From Mesonia hippocampi (GTDB lineage: Bacteria; Bacteroidota; Bacteroidia; Flavobacteriales; Flavobacteriaceae), in NCBI RefSeq assembly GCF_014197445.1, contig NZ_JACIFO010000006.1, positions 147,624-211,623 of the forward strand: a stretch of 64,000 bases of DNA, in the 5' to 3' direction. A program made the position numbers and the translations under genes. The notes beneath the pieces were generated by a model. The model was not told where the DNA came from. It saw nothing but the letters and a program-made list of their open reading frames with translations, and did not search any database. This document shows positions 26,594 to 34,999 of the stretch, piece after piece (position 1 is the stretch's first letter; each line of letters starts with the position of its first letter).

Positions 26594-27286
26594 ATGGAAA
26601 TGAATAAAAAAGACATTACGATCTTATTAGTAGATGATGAGCCAGATATTTTAGAAATAATAGGCTATAACTTATCGCAAGAAGGCTATCATGTAGAAAC
26701 AGCCGAAAATGGCGCTGAGGCTGTAAAAAAAGCAAAAAAAACACATCCGCAATTAATAATATTAGATGTGATGATGCCAGAAATGGATGGGATAGAGGCC
26801 TGTGAGCAAATCCGTAAAATACCAGAATTAGACCATACCATTATTACCTTTTTAACCGCAAGAGGCGAAGATTACTCGCAAGTAGCAGGTTTTGATGCAG
26901 GAGCAGACGATTATATTACCAAGCCTATAAAACCTAAAGTGTTAATTAGTAAAGTAAAAGCTTTATTGAGACGTTCGGCCGCAGAAGGGAAAACATCCGA
27001 TACTATTATTACGGTAGGCAACCTAACCATAAACAGAGAGGAATATAAAATTATCAATGAAAAAGAGGAGATTATTCTACCACGTAAAGAGTTTGAATTA
27101 CTCTCTCTGTTAGCCTCTCAGCCAGGAAAAGTTTTTAAACGTGAAGATATCCTTAATCAAGTATGGGGTAACGAAGTTGTAGTAGGAGGCCGTACAATAG
27201 ATGTGCATATCCGTAAACTTCGAGAAAAATTAGGAGAAGAAAAATTTAAAACCGTAAAAGGCGTAGGTTATAAATTTGTAAGTTAA
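26594..27286 (+). CDS. OmpR/PhoB-family response regulator
   Basis: A 230-residue regulator. The receiver domain has the acidic pocket VDDEPD (residues 13-18), phosphoacceptor Asp58 (ILDVMMPEMDG) and Lys110 (DDYITKP). The C-terminal winged helix is of the OmpR/PhoB type (LPRKEFELLSLLASQPGKVFKRE, GRTIDVHIRKLREKL, VKGVGYKF). It is closest to PhoB among familiar members, but PhoB identity is inference. It forms an operon with the histidine kinase 3 nt downstream and is divergent from the TonB-dependent receptor, its most likely target. Confidence 0.92.
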   Translation: MEMNKKDITILLVDDEPDILEIIGYNLSQEGYHVETAENGAEAVKKAKKTHPQLIILDVMMPEMDGIEACEQIRKIPELDHTIITFLTARGEDYSQVAGFDAGADDYITKPIKPKVLISKVKALLRRSAAEGKTSDTIITVGNLTINREEYKIINEKEEIILPRKEFELLSLLASQPGKVFKREDILNQVWGNEVVVGGRTIDVHIRKLREKLGEEKFKTVKGVGYKFVS

Positions 27287-27289
27287 TCT

Positions 27290-28369
27290 ATGGCACAAGA
27301 ATTTAAACGCTCCTATAAATTTGCTTTTTATACCTCCTTATTTGTTACCCTGCTAGCAACACTTTTATTGCTGCTGTACGAGTTTTTTGCAGAAGGCTTT
27401 TCTTTTGGAGCCTTGCTGCTTTTTATGCTGGTATGCTATGTTTTTTCATTCTTCATTATTCAGTTACGAATAGAGTTTTTTATCTATAAACGGGTGAAAG
27501 AAGTTTACGATAAAGTTTCTTTGTTAGAATCTTCCTCGTTAAGAGAAGAGCAAATTACAACAGATATGGCCACGCTTACGCGGGAAATAGAAAAATTCTC
27601 GAAAGGTAAAAAGTTAGAAATAGAGGCTTTAAAAATTCGAGAAAACTACCGGAAAGAGTTTATGGGAAATATCTCCCACGAACTTAAAACGCCACTATTT
27701 ACCGTTCAAAGTTACATTCTTACCTTGCTAGATGGAGCCGCAGACGATAAAAATATACGCGATAAATATTTAGCTCGTGCAAATAAAGGTGTAGATAGGC
27801 TAATTTATATTGTAAAAGATTTAGATATGATTACCAAGCTAGAAGCTGGTGATGTAAACCTAAATAAAGAAAAATTTGATGTTGTAGAGCTTATCCAAAG
27901 CGTTTTTGATCTTTTTGAAATGAAAGCCGCAAAAAAGGATATCTCACTAACCTTCGATGTAGATTATCAAAAACCCCTCTATGTATTTGCCGATAAAGAC
28001 AAAATACAGCAAGTGCTTACCAATCTTGTGGTTAACTCTATAAAATACGGAAAAACAGGAGGAACAACCGAAATTAGCATCGATAATATAGCCGATAAAA
28101 AACTACTTATTGGAGTAACCGATAACGGGGAAGGTATCGAGCCACATTATATTCCTCGATTATTTGAACGCTTTTTTAGGATAGATAAAAGCGGTTCTCG
28201 TAGAGAAGGAGGTTCTGGTTTAGGGCTTTCTATTGTTAAACATATATTAGAAGCTCACCAAGAAAAAATATATGTAGAAAGCGACCATGGTATAGGAAGC
28301 GAGTTTTCATTTACGCTCGAAACATTTAAAGAGGGAAATAAAACTAAGCCGGCTTCTAAAACAGTTTAA
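27290..28369 (+). CDS. PhoR-like sensor histidine kinase
   Basis: A 359-residue membrane kinase with two N-terminal transmembrane segments (about 10-30 and 35-60) and almost no periplasmic loop between them. It therefore probably senses through the membrane or a partner. His130 in FMGNISHELKTP is the phosphorylation site. N (VVNSIKYG), G1 (DNGEGIE), F (RLFERFFRID) and G2 (GSGLGLSIVKHIL) boxes are intact. It pairs with the response regulator. Its last 63 nt overlap the 3' end of the opposing glycosyltransferase gene. Confidence 0.92.
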   Translation: MAQEFKRSYKFAFYTSLFVTLLATLLLLLYEFFAEGFSFGALLLFMLVCYVFSFFIIQLRIEFFIYKRVKEVYDKVSLLESSSLREEQITTDMATLTREIEKFSKGKKLEIEALKIRENYRKEFMGNISHELKTPLFTVQSYILTLLDGAADDKNIRDKYLARANKGVDRLIYIVKDLDMITKLEAGDVNLNKEKFDVVELIQSVFDLFEMKAAKKDISLTFDVDYQKPLYVFADKDKIQQVLTNLVVNSIKYGKTGGTTEISIDNIADKKLLIGVTDNGEGIEPHYIPRLFERFFRIDKSGSRREGGSGLGLSIVKHILEAHQEKIYVESDHGIGSEFSFTLETFKEGNKTKPASKTV

Positions 28370-29368
28370 ACCTTTATAACGTTCTACCTGCGATAGCATA
28401 GATATTTTAAAATCATTTTGTTTAGCAAACGGAGCAATGTTTTCGTTTGCTAATTTTTTTGCCAAATATTCTTGCTCAGGCTGTCCTGGCGTTGGAATAA
28501 AAAATGCTTTTTTCTTTAATTTTGCCAAATCCATTATGGTTGTATATCCAGACCTTGCTAAAACAATTTCGCTTTCACAAAATGCTTTTTCTAAATCGTT
28601 TCCTGTAAGGTAGTTGTAAATAGTAAGCTTGCCTTTTTGCAGGATTGTTTGTTCTTTTTCTATTACTCCACGTACAAAAAGAACCTTTTCTGGGAAATTT
28701 TCCAATTGCTTTAAAAGGATTTCCTCTAGCATTCCGCGCTGGGGTTCAGGGCCAGAAAGGATTACTAAAACCTTATAGATAATAGGTGTTTTTTGCGTGT
28801 TTAGTCTGCTTAATGGACCTATATAGTTAAGATTTAAATTACTGCTATTTTTTAGGTGTCCTAGCTTTCCGCTTAAATTAGGTGTTGTTTCTACATCAGG
28901 AATCCAACATTCGTCAAATTTCCGTAAATAATGTTTATGTAATGTAGAGGTAATACCTGTAGCTGCACCGCTTAATACGTTTAATTGATGGGTTATATAT
29001 ATAGAAGGAACCCCGCTAGAGAAAACCCCCATACGATTGTCAGAAATAATCCCCGAAATATTTTCTTTAGCTACCAGTTGTTGCGTAGCTTTTTTTTCGA
29101 GTGTTATGTTTTTGTAAATTTTAGACGATTTTAAAAAAAGTTTAGCCAAGAAAAAAGATGCCTTTTTTGTATAGGTAATGTTGTAGGAAGGAAGCTCAAA
29201 ATGTTGTAACGCAGGAAATTCTTTTTTTAATAAATTTAAAGCCGCTCCATCTGAGGCAATTACAGGAGTGTATCCAGCTTTGTCTAAAGCTGTAATAATA
29301 GGAATACAACGGGTAGCATGACCTAGCCCCCAATTAAGTGGGGCAACTAAAATTTTCTTCTTTTGCAT
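28307..29368 (-). CDS. MurG-like glycosyltransferase (GT-B fold)
   Basis: A 353-residue protein with the two-lobe layout of GT28/UDP-glycosyltransferases: an N-terminal glycine-rich loop (APLNWGLGHATRCIPII) and a C-terminal lobe with VLVILSGPEPQRG, then LARSGYTTIMDLAKLKKKAFFIPTPGQPEQEYLA, the usual nucleotide-sugar site. It is not MurG itself (short and lacking its motifs); donor and acceptor are unknown. The box TATTTTTG (29373-29380, minus) ends four bases before the ATG, implying a leaderless transcript. The C-terminal tail runs 63 nt into the histidine kinase gene on the other strand. Confidence 0.82.
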   Translation of the reverse strand: MQKKKILVAPLNWGLGHATRCIPIITALDKAGYTPVIASDGAALNLLKKEFPALQHFELPSYNITYTKKASFFLAKLFLKSSKIYKNITLEKKATQQLVAKENISGIISDNRMGVFSSGVPSIYITHQLNVLSGAATGITSTLHKHYLRKFDECWIPDVETTPNLSGKLGHLKNSSNLNLNYIGPLSRLNTQKTPIIYKVLVILSGPEPQRGMLEEILLKQLENFPEKVLFVRGVIEKEQTILQKGKLTIYNYLTGNDLEKAFCESEIVLARSGYTTIMDLAKLKKKAFFIPTPGQPEQEYLAKKLANENIAPFAKQNDFKISMLSQVERYKGLNCFRSRLSFISLFKCFERK

Positions 29369-29372
29369 AAAT

Positions 29373-29380
29373 CAAAAATA
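29373..29380 (-). promoter_or_regulatory. -7 promoter box of the glycosyltransferase gene
   Basis: TATTTTTG on the minus strand ends only four bases before the ATG at 29368, so the transcript would begin at about the start codon. Confidence 0.45.
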
Positions 29381-29437
29381 AGCTACTTTCGCTCTGCAAT
29401 ATTTTAGTTAATTTTACCAAAATATTAAATTATAGCC

Positions 29438-30112
29438 GTGGGAAGTAAAAATAAACTTAAGCGATTTCAAGAAAACGAAACATTTGATAACGTTGTTCAG
29501 CCAACAAGAGAAGAAGTTGTAGGTGGAAATTTTAAATATAAAGGAAAATGGAATACCGACTTTTTTAAGCGCGATGCACCGCTTGTGGTAGAACTAGGTT
29601 GCGGAAAAGGAGAATATTGCGTAGGCTTAGGAAAAATGTATCCAGAGAAAAACTTTTTAGGAATAGATATAAAAGGGGCTAGGTTCTGGAGAGGAGCAAA
29701 AACTGCTATTGAAGAAGAAATGGCTTACGTAGGTTTTTTAAGAACCCAGATAGAACTTATAGAAGATATTTTTGAAGAAAACGAAGTAGATGAAATATGG
29801 ATAACTTTTCCAGATCCGCAAATTAAGTACAAGCGCACAAAGCACCGCTTAACAAATGCTGAGTTTTTGCAAAAATATAAACGCATATTAAACGCCCAAG
29901 GAAGCATCCACCTTAAAACCGATAGCGAGTTTTTGCATGGCTATACTCTAGGTTTACTACATGCTGAAGGACATGAAATTTTACATGCTAATCATGATGT
30001 GTATAAAAATGATTTTTCTCCAAAAGATGTAGTAGGTATCCAAACTTTTTATGAAAATCAGTATCTTGAGCAAAATAAGCCAATAACCTATATACATTTT
30101 CGTATAAAATAA
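29438..30112 (+). CDS. trmB: tRNA (guanine(46)-N7)-methyltransferase
   Basis: A 224-residue SAM-dependent methyltransferase that makes m7G46 in tRNA. The start is GTG 29438 (MGSKNKLKRFQENETF, the usual flavobacterial N-terminus). The SAM site reads VVELGCGKGEY, and the catalytic segment is WITFPDPQIKYKRTKHRLTNAEFL. It begins the row trmB, LysE exporter, alkyltransferase-like protein, with 7 nt before the next gene. Confidence 0.95.
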   Translation: MGSKNKLKRFQENETFDNVVQPTREEVVGGNFKYKGKWNTDFFKRDAPLVVELGCGKGEYCVGLGKMYPEKNFLGIDIKGARFWRGAKTAIEEEMAYVGFLRTQIELIEDIFEENEVDEIWITFPDPQIKYKRTKHRLTNAEFLQKYKRILNAQGSIHLKTDSEFLHGYTLGLLHAEGHEILHANHDVYKNDFSPKDVVGIQTFYENQYLEQNKPITYIHFRIK

Positions 30113-30119
30113 CCAACTT

Positions 30120-30740
30120 TTGGAAGTAACAAAACTTTTTTTTACTACACTTTTTGCCGCTTTTGTAGGGGTAATTCCTCCAGGTTTGGTAAACATGACA
30201 GTGGCAAAAACCTGTTTAGAAAAAGGAAAAAAAAGCGGAGTAGTTGTGGCAATTGGCGCCTCGATTATTGTTTTTTGTCAAGCGATGCTCGCTATTTTAT
30301 TAGCAAAATATATTTTCCGCCATCCAGATGTTCAGCAAAACCTGTTACGTGTAGGCTTGTTGGTGTTTATAGGTTTAGGGGTGTATTTCTTTTTACAAGC
30401 AAGAAAAACAAATCATCATACTAAAAAAACAAAACAAACTTCTGCTTTTAGTTTGGTAAAAGGAATGACCATTGCAGGGCTTAATGTTTTTCCAATACCT
30501 TATTTTGTTACGATAAGTGCTGTTTTTAGTGGAGACCAGTGTTGCAATTTTTCATGGGCAAGTATTATTGCTTTTTCTTTAGCTGCAGCCATAGGTACTT
30601 TTACTACATTATATTTATATGTCTATTTTTTTGCCAAAATAAACGATAAAACTGCTGTTATAGCAAAGTATGCCAATTATTTTATGGCTGTTTTAATGCT
30701 TATGTTGGTATTTATTACTTTTTTAAGACTGTATATTTAA
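30120..30740 (+). CDS. LysE-family transporter
   Basis: A 206-residue inner-membrane protein with five or six hydrophobic segments. The N-terminal motif is FAAFVGVIPPGLVNMTVAKTCLEKGKKSG, the LysE/RhtB family mark. It probably exports an amino acid or similar metabolite; which one is unknown. The start is TTG at 30120, seven bases after the trmB stop, because the first ATG would remove the conserved first segment. Confidence 0.8.
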   Translation: MEVTKLFFTTLFAAFVGVIPPGLVNMTVAKTCLEKGKKSGVVVAIGASIIVFCQAMLAILLAKYIFRHPDVQQNLLRVGLLVFIGLGVYFFLQARKTNHHTKKTKQTSAFSLVKGMTIAGLNVFPIPYFVTISAVFSGDQCCNFSWASIIAFSLAAAIGTFTTLYLYVYFFAKINDKTAVIAKYANYFMAVLMLMLVFITFLRLYI

Positions 30741-30743
30741 AGC

Positions 30744-31076
30744 ATGAAAAATGATAAGACTGATTTTTACGAAAGTGTATACAATATAGTAAAGCAAATC
30801 CCTTATGGTAGGGTAACCTCCTATGGTATTATTGCAAAAACCTTAGGGGCAGCAAAAAGCGCACGTCTAGTAGGTTATGCTATGAATAATGTTGCTAAAT
30901 ATAAAGATATTCCTGCGCATCGTGTAGTGAATAGAAACGGAGAGCTTACAGGACGGCATCATTTTTCTGGCGATTTAAGTATGGCAGAATTATTAGAAAA
31001 CGAAGGGCTGAAAATAAAAAACGATAAAGTAGTTAATTTTACAGCTGTAGTTTGGAATCCTCTACAAGAATTTTAA
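30744..31076 (+). CDS. alkyltransferase-like protein (ATL, MGMT family)
   Basis: A 110-residue protein with the DNA-binding half of O6-alkylguanine alkyltransferase (YNIVKQIPYGRVTSYGIIAKTLG, ARLVGYAMNNV). The reactive PCHR site is IPAHRVVNRNG, with Ala58 in place of Cys. It cannot accept an alkyl group and is therefore an ATL protein, known in other bacteria to bind alkylated DNA and hand it to nucleotide excision repair. It lies 3 nt behind the LysE gene. Confidence 0.9.
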   Translation: MKNDKTDFYESVYNIVKQIPYGRVTSYGIIAKTLGAAKSARLVGYAMNNVAKYKDIPAHRVVNRNGELTGRHHFSGDLSMAELLENEGLKIKNDKVVNFTAVVWNPLQEF

Positions 31077-31153
31077 AATAAACTCATTGGAAAAAACAAA
31101 GCTACAATAGTTAATTTCAATGAAAAACACAACTTTTAATAAGAAGTAACCCG

Positions 31154-31161
31154 TATATTTG
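31154..31161 (+). promoter_or_regulatory. -7 promoter box of mrp
   Basis: TATATTTG matches TAnnTTTG, 53 nt before the mrp ATG. Confidence 0.55.
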
Positions 31162-31214
31162 TACAAATAGAGTAAATTTAAATAAGCAAACTTTTTAAAA
31201 GTTATATTTCATTT

Positions 31215-32351
31215 ATGAAATTAAATAAAAAAGATATTTCAAAAGCCCTAGAAAGCATTAGCGTTTCTGGAGAAGGGCAAAATATGATAGAGAGCGGAGT
31301 TGTAAAAAACATCATGGTTTTTAACGATGAGGTTATCGTAGATTTAACATTATCAACACCAGCCATGCACATAAAAAAACGTGCAGAAGTAGATGTGATA
31401 AAAGCTATACACGATTTAGTTTATGAAAAGGCCAAAGTAAAGGTAAACATAACTGTAGAAGCTCCAAGTAAAAAACAACCCGAAATAAAAGGAAAGCCAA
31501 TTCCTGGTATAAAAAATATTATCGCTGTAGCCTCAGGAAAAGGAGGTGTAGGAAAATCTACTGTTACAGCAAATCTAGCTGTAAGTTTAGCAAAAATGGG
31601 CTTTAATGTAGGTTTGTTAGATGCCGATATTTACGGGCCATCGGCAACCATTATGTTTGATGTGGAGCATGAGCGACCATTATCTGTAACTGTAAATGGG
31701 AAATCTAAAATGGAACCCGTACAGAATCATGGCGTAAAAATTTTATCAATAGGGTTTTTTACCAAACCAAATCAAGCTGTAATTTGGCGGGGACCAATGG
31801 CAGCAAAGGCACTTAACCAAATGATATTTGATGCCAATTGGGGAGAATTAGATTTTCTATTGGTAGATTTACCTCCAGGAACAGGAGATATTCACTTATC
31901 CATTATGCAATCCTTGCCCATTACAGGATCTGTTATTGTAAGCACACCGCAAAATGTAGCCTTAGCTGATGCTAAAAAAGGAGTGGCTATGTTCCGTCAA
32001 GAAAGCATTAATGTACCAATATTGGGAATTATAGAGAACATGGCTTATTTTACACCAGCGGAACTTCCAGACAATAAATATTATATTTTTGGGGAGCGAG
32101 GAGCTAAAAATTTAGCAGAAGATTTACAAATACCATTTTTAGGAGAAATCCCATTGGTGCAAAGTATTCGTGAAGCAGGAGATATAGGAAGACCAGCTGC
32201 CTTACAAGATAATTCTTCAATAACAAAAGCACTTACAGAAATTACTAAAGAGGTGGTAGCAGAGACCGTAAAAAGAAACACAGCTCTACCTCCAACAGAA
32301 GCAATAAAAATAACCACCATGGCAGGCTGTAGCGCTGTTAATAAAAAATAA
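31215..32351 (+). CDS. Mrp/NBP35-family iron-sulfur cluster carrier
   Basis: A 378-residue cytoplasmic P-loop ATPase of the Mrp/ApbC family, which carries Fe-S clusters to target proteins. A MIP18/DUF59 domain (residues 1-90) precedes the ATPase with deviant Walker A GKGGVGKSTVTANLA and the switch LLVDLPPGTGDIHLS. The CxxC usually bridging the dimer is not obvious; a lone Cys lies in the C-terminal MAGCSAVNKK. The NifU-domain gene follows by 5 nt, which fits a role in cluster assembly. Confidence 0.93.
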   Translation: MKLNKKDISKALESISVSGEGQNMIESGVVKNIMVFNDEVIVDLTLSTPAMHIKKRAEVDVIKAIHDLVYEKAKVKVNITVEAPSKKQPEIKGKPIPGIKNIIAVASGKGGVGKSTVTANLAVSLAKMGFNVGLLDADIYGPSATIMFDVEHERPLSVTVNGKSKMEPVQNHGVKILSIGFFTKPNQAVIWRGPMAAKALNQMIFDANWGELDFLLVDLPPGTGDIHLSIMQSLPITGSVIVSTPQNVALADAKKGVAMFRQESINVPILGIIENMAYFTPAELPDNKYYIFGERGAKNLAEDLQIPFLGEIPLVQSIREAGDIGRPAALQDNSSITKALTEITKEVVAETVKRNTALPPTEAIKITTMAGCSAVNKK

Positions 32352-32356
32352 AAACA

Positions 32357-32608
32357 ATGGAAAACGTAACCCCTAGCTTAGTAGAAAATGTAGAAAAAGC
32401 ACTAGAAGAAATTCGTCCATTCCTAAAAAATGATGGTGGCGATATCTCTTTAATAGATATAGATGAAGCAGAAAATATCGTTAAAGTAAAACTGCTAGGA
32501 GCTTGTGTGGGATGCTCGGTAAACCAAATGACGTTAAAATCTGGTGTAGAAATGACTATAAAAAAACATGCACCACAAATCCAAAAAGTTATCAATATAG
32601 AGGAGTAA
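32357..32608 (+). CDS. NifU-domain iron-sulfur scaffold protein
   Basis: An 83-residue protein made only of the NifU C-terminal domain, with the cluster ligands Cys50 and Cys53 in LLGACVGCSVNQMTLKSG and the conserved LKNDGGDISLIDID. It holds a Fe-S cluster between two subunits and passes it to apo-proteins. It is directly behind mrp and shortly before a ferredoxin reductase and a ferredoxin, so the block looks like one iron-sulfur/redox unit. Confidence 0.93.
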   Translation: MENVTPSLVENVEKALEEIRPFLKNDGGDISLIDIDEAENIVKVKLLGACVGCSVNQMTLKSGVEMTIKKHAPQIQKVINIEE

Positions 32609-32691
32609 CAGCGAATGATAAATGTCATTTTCTCAATTACTTATAGTTTATATTTTTATACTACCCTTTCTTAGTTAGAAAAAAAGTAACA

Positions 32692-33753
32692 ATGATTAAA
32701 ACAGATATATTAATAATAGGAGCTGGTCCAACAGGTTTATTCACCGTATTTGAAGCGGGTCTTTTAAAATTAAAATGTCACCTTATCGATGCGCTTCCGC
32801 AGCCAGGAGGACAGTTAGCAGAATTATACCCTAAAAAACCAATTTACGATATCCCAGGGTTTCCAGAAGTGTTAGCAGGAGATTTGGTAGATAACCTTAT
32901 GGAGCAAATAGAAGCTTTTCAACCAGGTTTTACTTTGGGAGAACGTGCAGAAACCATAGAAAAATTAGACGACGGAAGCTTTATTGTAACAACCAATAAA
33001 GGGACACAGCACCATGCGCCAATTGTTGCCATAGCAGGAGGCTTAGGAAGCTTTGAACCTAGAAAACCGCCTATTCCTAATTTAGTAAAATATGAGGATA
33101 AAGGGGTTATATATATGGTGAAAGAACCAGAAAAATATAGAGGAAAAAAAATAGTGATAGCAGGAGGAGGAGACTCTGCTTTAGATTGGAGTATTTTTCT
33201 TGCCGATATCGCAGAAGAAGTAACCCTTGTACATCGTAGAAACGAATTTAGAGGTGCTCTAGATTCTGTAGAGAAAGTTCAAACCTTAAAAAATCAAGGT
33301 AAAATAAAACTTATTACACCTGCAGAAGTTGTTGAGGTTTATGGAGAAGAAGAATTAACCTCTGTTTTAATTAGAAAAAAAGCAGAAGTAACAGAAGATA
33401 TTCATTTAGAAACCGATTATTTTATTCCATTATTTGGACTTTCACCAAAATTAGGACCTATTGCAGATTGGGGCTTAGAAATAGAAAAAAACGCCATAAA
33501 AGTAGATAATACATTAGATTATCAAACCAATATACCTGGTATATATGCCATAGGAGACGTAAATACGTATCCTGGTAAACTAAAGTTGATACTGTGTGGT
33601 TTTCACGAAGCAACGTTAATGTGCCAAAGTGCCTATCAGCGTATATTTCCAGATAAGAAATACGTGATGAAATATACAACCGTAGGAGGCGTAACAGGGT
33701 TTGATGGAACTAAAAAAGAAGCTCCTAAAGCCGTTATACAAGCTATAGATTAA
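32692..33753 (+). CDS. ferredoxin-NADP reductase (thioredoxin reductase-like type)
   Basis: A 353-residue two-dinucleotide-domain flavoprotein. The FAD loop is IIGAGPTGLFTVFEAG (8-23), and the NADP loop is IVIAGGGDSALDWSIFL (about 154-170), followed by RRNEFRGA. The redox CxxC of thioredoxin reductase is absent, which is typical of the TrxR-like ferredoxin-NADP reductases. The C-terminal PGIYAIGDVNTYPGKLKLI is standard for the fold. A 2Fe-2S ferredoxin gene follows by 5 nt and is its likely partner. Confidence 0.9.
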   Translation: MIKTDILIIGAGPTGLFTVFEAGLLKLKCHLIDALPQPGGQLAELYPKKPIYDIPGFPEVLAGDLVDNLMEQIEAFQPGFTLGERAETIEKLDDGSFIVTTNKGTQHHAPIVAIAGGLGSFEPRKPPIPNLVKYEDKGVIYMVKEPEKYRGKKIVIAGGGDSALDWSIFLADIAEEVTLVHRRNEFRGALDSVEKVQTLKNQGKIKLITPAEVVEVYGEEELTSVLIRKKAEVTEDIHLETDYFIPLFGLSPKLGPIADWGLEIEKNAIKVDNTLDYQTNIPGIYAIGDVNTYPGKLKLILCGFHEATLMCQSAYQRIFPDKKYVMKYTTVGGVTGFDGTKKEAPKAVIQAID

Positions 33754-33758
33754 ACACG

Positions 33759-34094
33759 ATGGAAAACGAAGTAAACATTACCATTATTGATAGAGAAGGT
33801 GAAACCCATGAGGTAATAGCACCTACCGATATGGCGATGAATTTAATGGAAGTTGTGCGCTCTTATGAGCTAGCACCAGAAGGAACTATAGGAGTTTGTG
33901 GAGGAATGGCAATGTGTGCTTCCTGCCAGTGCTATGTGCTTTCTGATACAGAATTGCCCGAAATGCAAGACGATGAAGCGGCAATGTTAGCAGAAGCTTT
34001 TCATGTAGAAGATAATAGTAGGTTAGGTTGCCAACTTCATATTTCGGAAGCTTTTGAAGGGTTAAAAGTGCAATTAGCTCCAGAAGAGATGTAG
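33759..34094 (+). CDS. 2Fe-2S ferredoxin, adrenodoxin type
   Basis: A 111-residue ferredoxin. Cluster ligands are Cys47, Cys53, Cys56 and Cys91, in the C-x5-C-x2-C...C spacing of adrenodoxin-like ferredoxins (GVCGGMAMCASCQCYV ... RLGCQLH). It carries single electrons between the adjacent reductase and unknown acceptors such as Fe-S assembly or oxygenase systems. Confidence 0.95.
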   Translation: MENEVNITIIDREGETHEVIAPTDMAMNLMEVVRSYELAPEGTIGVCGGMAMCASCQCYVLSDTELPEMQDDEAAMLAEAFHVEDNSRLGCQLHISEAFEGLKVQLAPEEM

Positions 34095-34151
34095 GTTTAT
34101 AATTTATTGGTAATAGGTAAAATATACGTTATATCTATACGTAGCCTTAAT

Positions 34152-34190
34152 AAAAAAAATCCTTGAAAAGTAAAATGCAAGGATTTTTTT
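34152..34190. terminator. bidirectional terminator
   Basis: AAAAAATCCTTG and CAAGGATTTTTT pair around an A-rich loop, between the converging ferredoxin and DUF3050 genes. Confidence 0.8.
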
Positions 34191-34220
34191 ATGTTTTCTC
34201 TTTCTTCTAGTAAGGCCGTG

Positions 34221-34997
34221 TTAGCATCGAGCTTCTTCTATTTCTTTATAGATTCCATCCCAGAGTTCTAAACGTTTTTCTAGCGCTTTTACCGAGACAT
34301 TGGTAGCTTCTTCCCATTTAGAGGAATCATTCTCGCATAAACTTTCTATCATTTGCAATGCCATTGGGCCGTGTTCATCTTCATCAAGTTCAATATGTCG
34401 GTCAAAATAATAGCTAAATAAACTTAAATCTTCTTCGGGAAAATGCGTTTGAATTTTACTGATAATAGAAGAAAACATTGCAGGAATAAGGTTTTCTCTA
34501 CCAAAAGTAAAAGCCGCAGCAATTTCGTGAGCTTCCCCGTTATAAATAACATCAAACGTATGGGTTAAAAACTGTTTAACCGAGCAAGGTAGCTTGCTGG
34601 AAGTAATTATGAGGTAAACATCGATACCACGGGCTAATTGTTTTTCGAAGTTTTTTATAGTATTGGTATCTGCTTTAGCCTTGAGCATTGCATCAAGATA
34701 CATTTCGTAATGACTTTGTCGCTTTCCGTAGAAGTTTATATCGGTTTCTTCTGCAAGAACAATTTCGTTGATCAAATACCTTATTTCGGGATTTCCCTTT
34801 GGGTACCAAGGGTATTCACAACAGGTTAATTTTACTTGAAGCGCTTTTAGTAACGACATGAAATCTAAAACAGCATACACATGATGTTGCATAAAAATGC
34901 GTAAGCTTTCGGGGGTTTGTATTTGCTCGTATAATGGGTGTTCTAATAATTGTTTGCGTAGCGATGCGGTAGCTTTTTCTATCGTTTCAATAGCCAT
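34221..34997 (-). CDS. DUF3050 protein (haem oxygenase-like fold)
   Basis: A 258-residue helical protein. HHVYAVLDFMSLLKALQ, EIVLAEETDIN and FDRHIELDEDEHGPMALQMI fit DUF3050, which by layout belongs to the haem-oxygenase-like/TENA helical group, whose members use His and Glu ligands for a metal pair. The start is ATG 34997, as the longer frame begins with TTG inside the promoter. The reaction is unknown. The gene stands alone behind a box TATCTTTG that overlaps a perfect palindrome. Confidence 0.75.
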   Translation of the reverse strand: MAIETIEKATASLRKQLLEHPLYEQIQTPESLRIFMQHHVYAVLDFMSLLKALQVKLTCCEYPWYPKGNPEIRYLINEIVLAEETDINFYGKRQSHYEMYLDAMLKAKADTNTIKNFEKQLARGIDVYLIITSSKLPCSVKQFLTHTFDVIYNGEAHEIAAAFTFGRENLIPAMFSSIISKIQTHFPEEDLSLFSYYFDRHIELDEDEHGPMALQMIESLCENDSSKWEEATNVSVKALEKRLELWDGIYKEIEEARC

Positions 34998-34999
34998 AT

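Noticed and set aside
32609..32691. Inverted repeat AATGA-N6-TCATT after the NifU-domain gene
   Set aside because: Short, AT-rich and without a T-run or promoter overlap; not distinguishable from chance.
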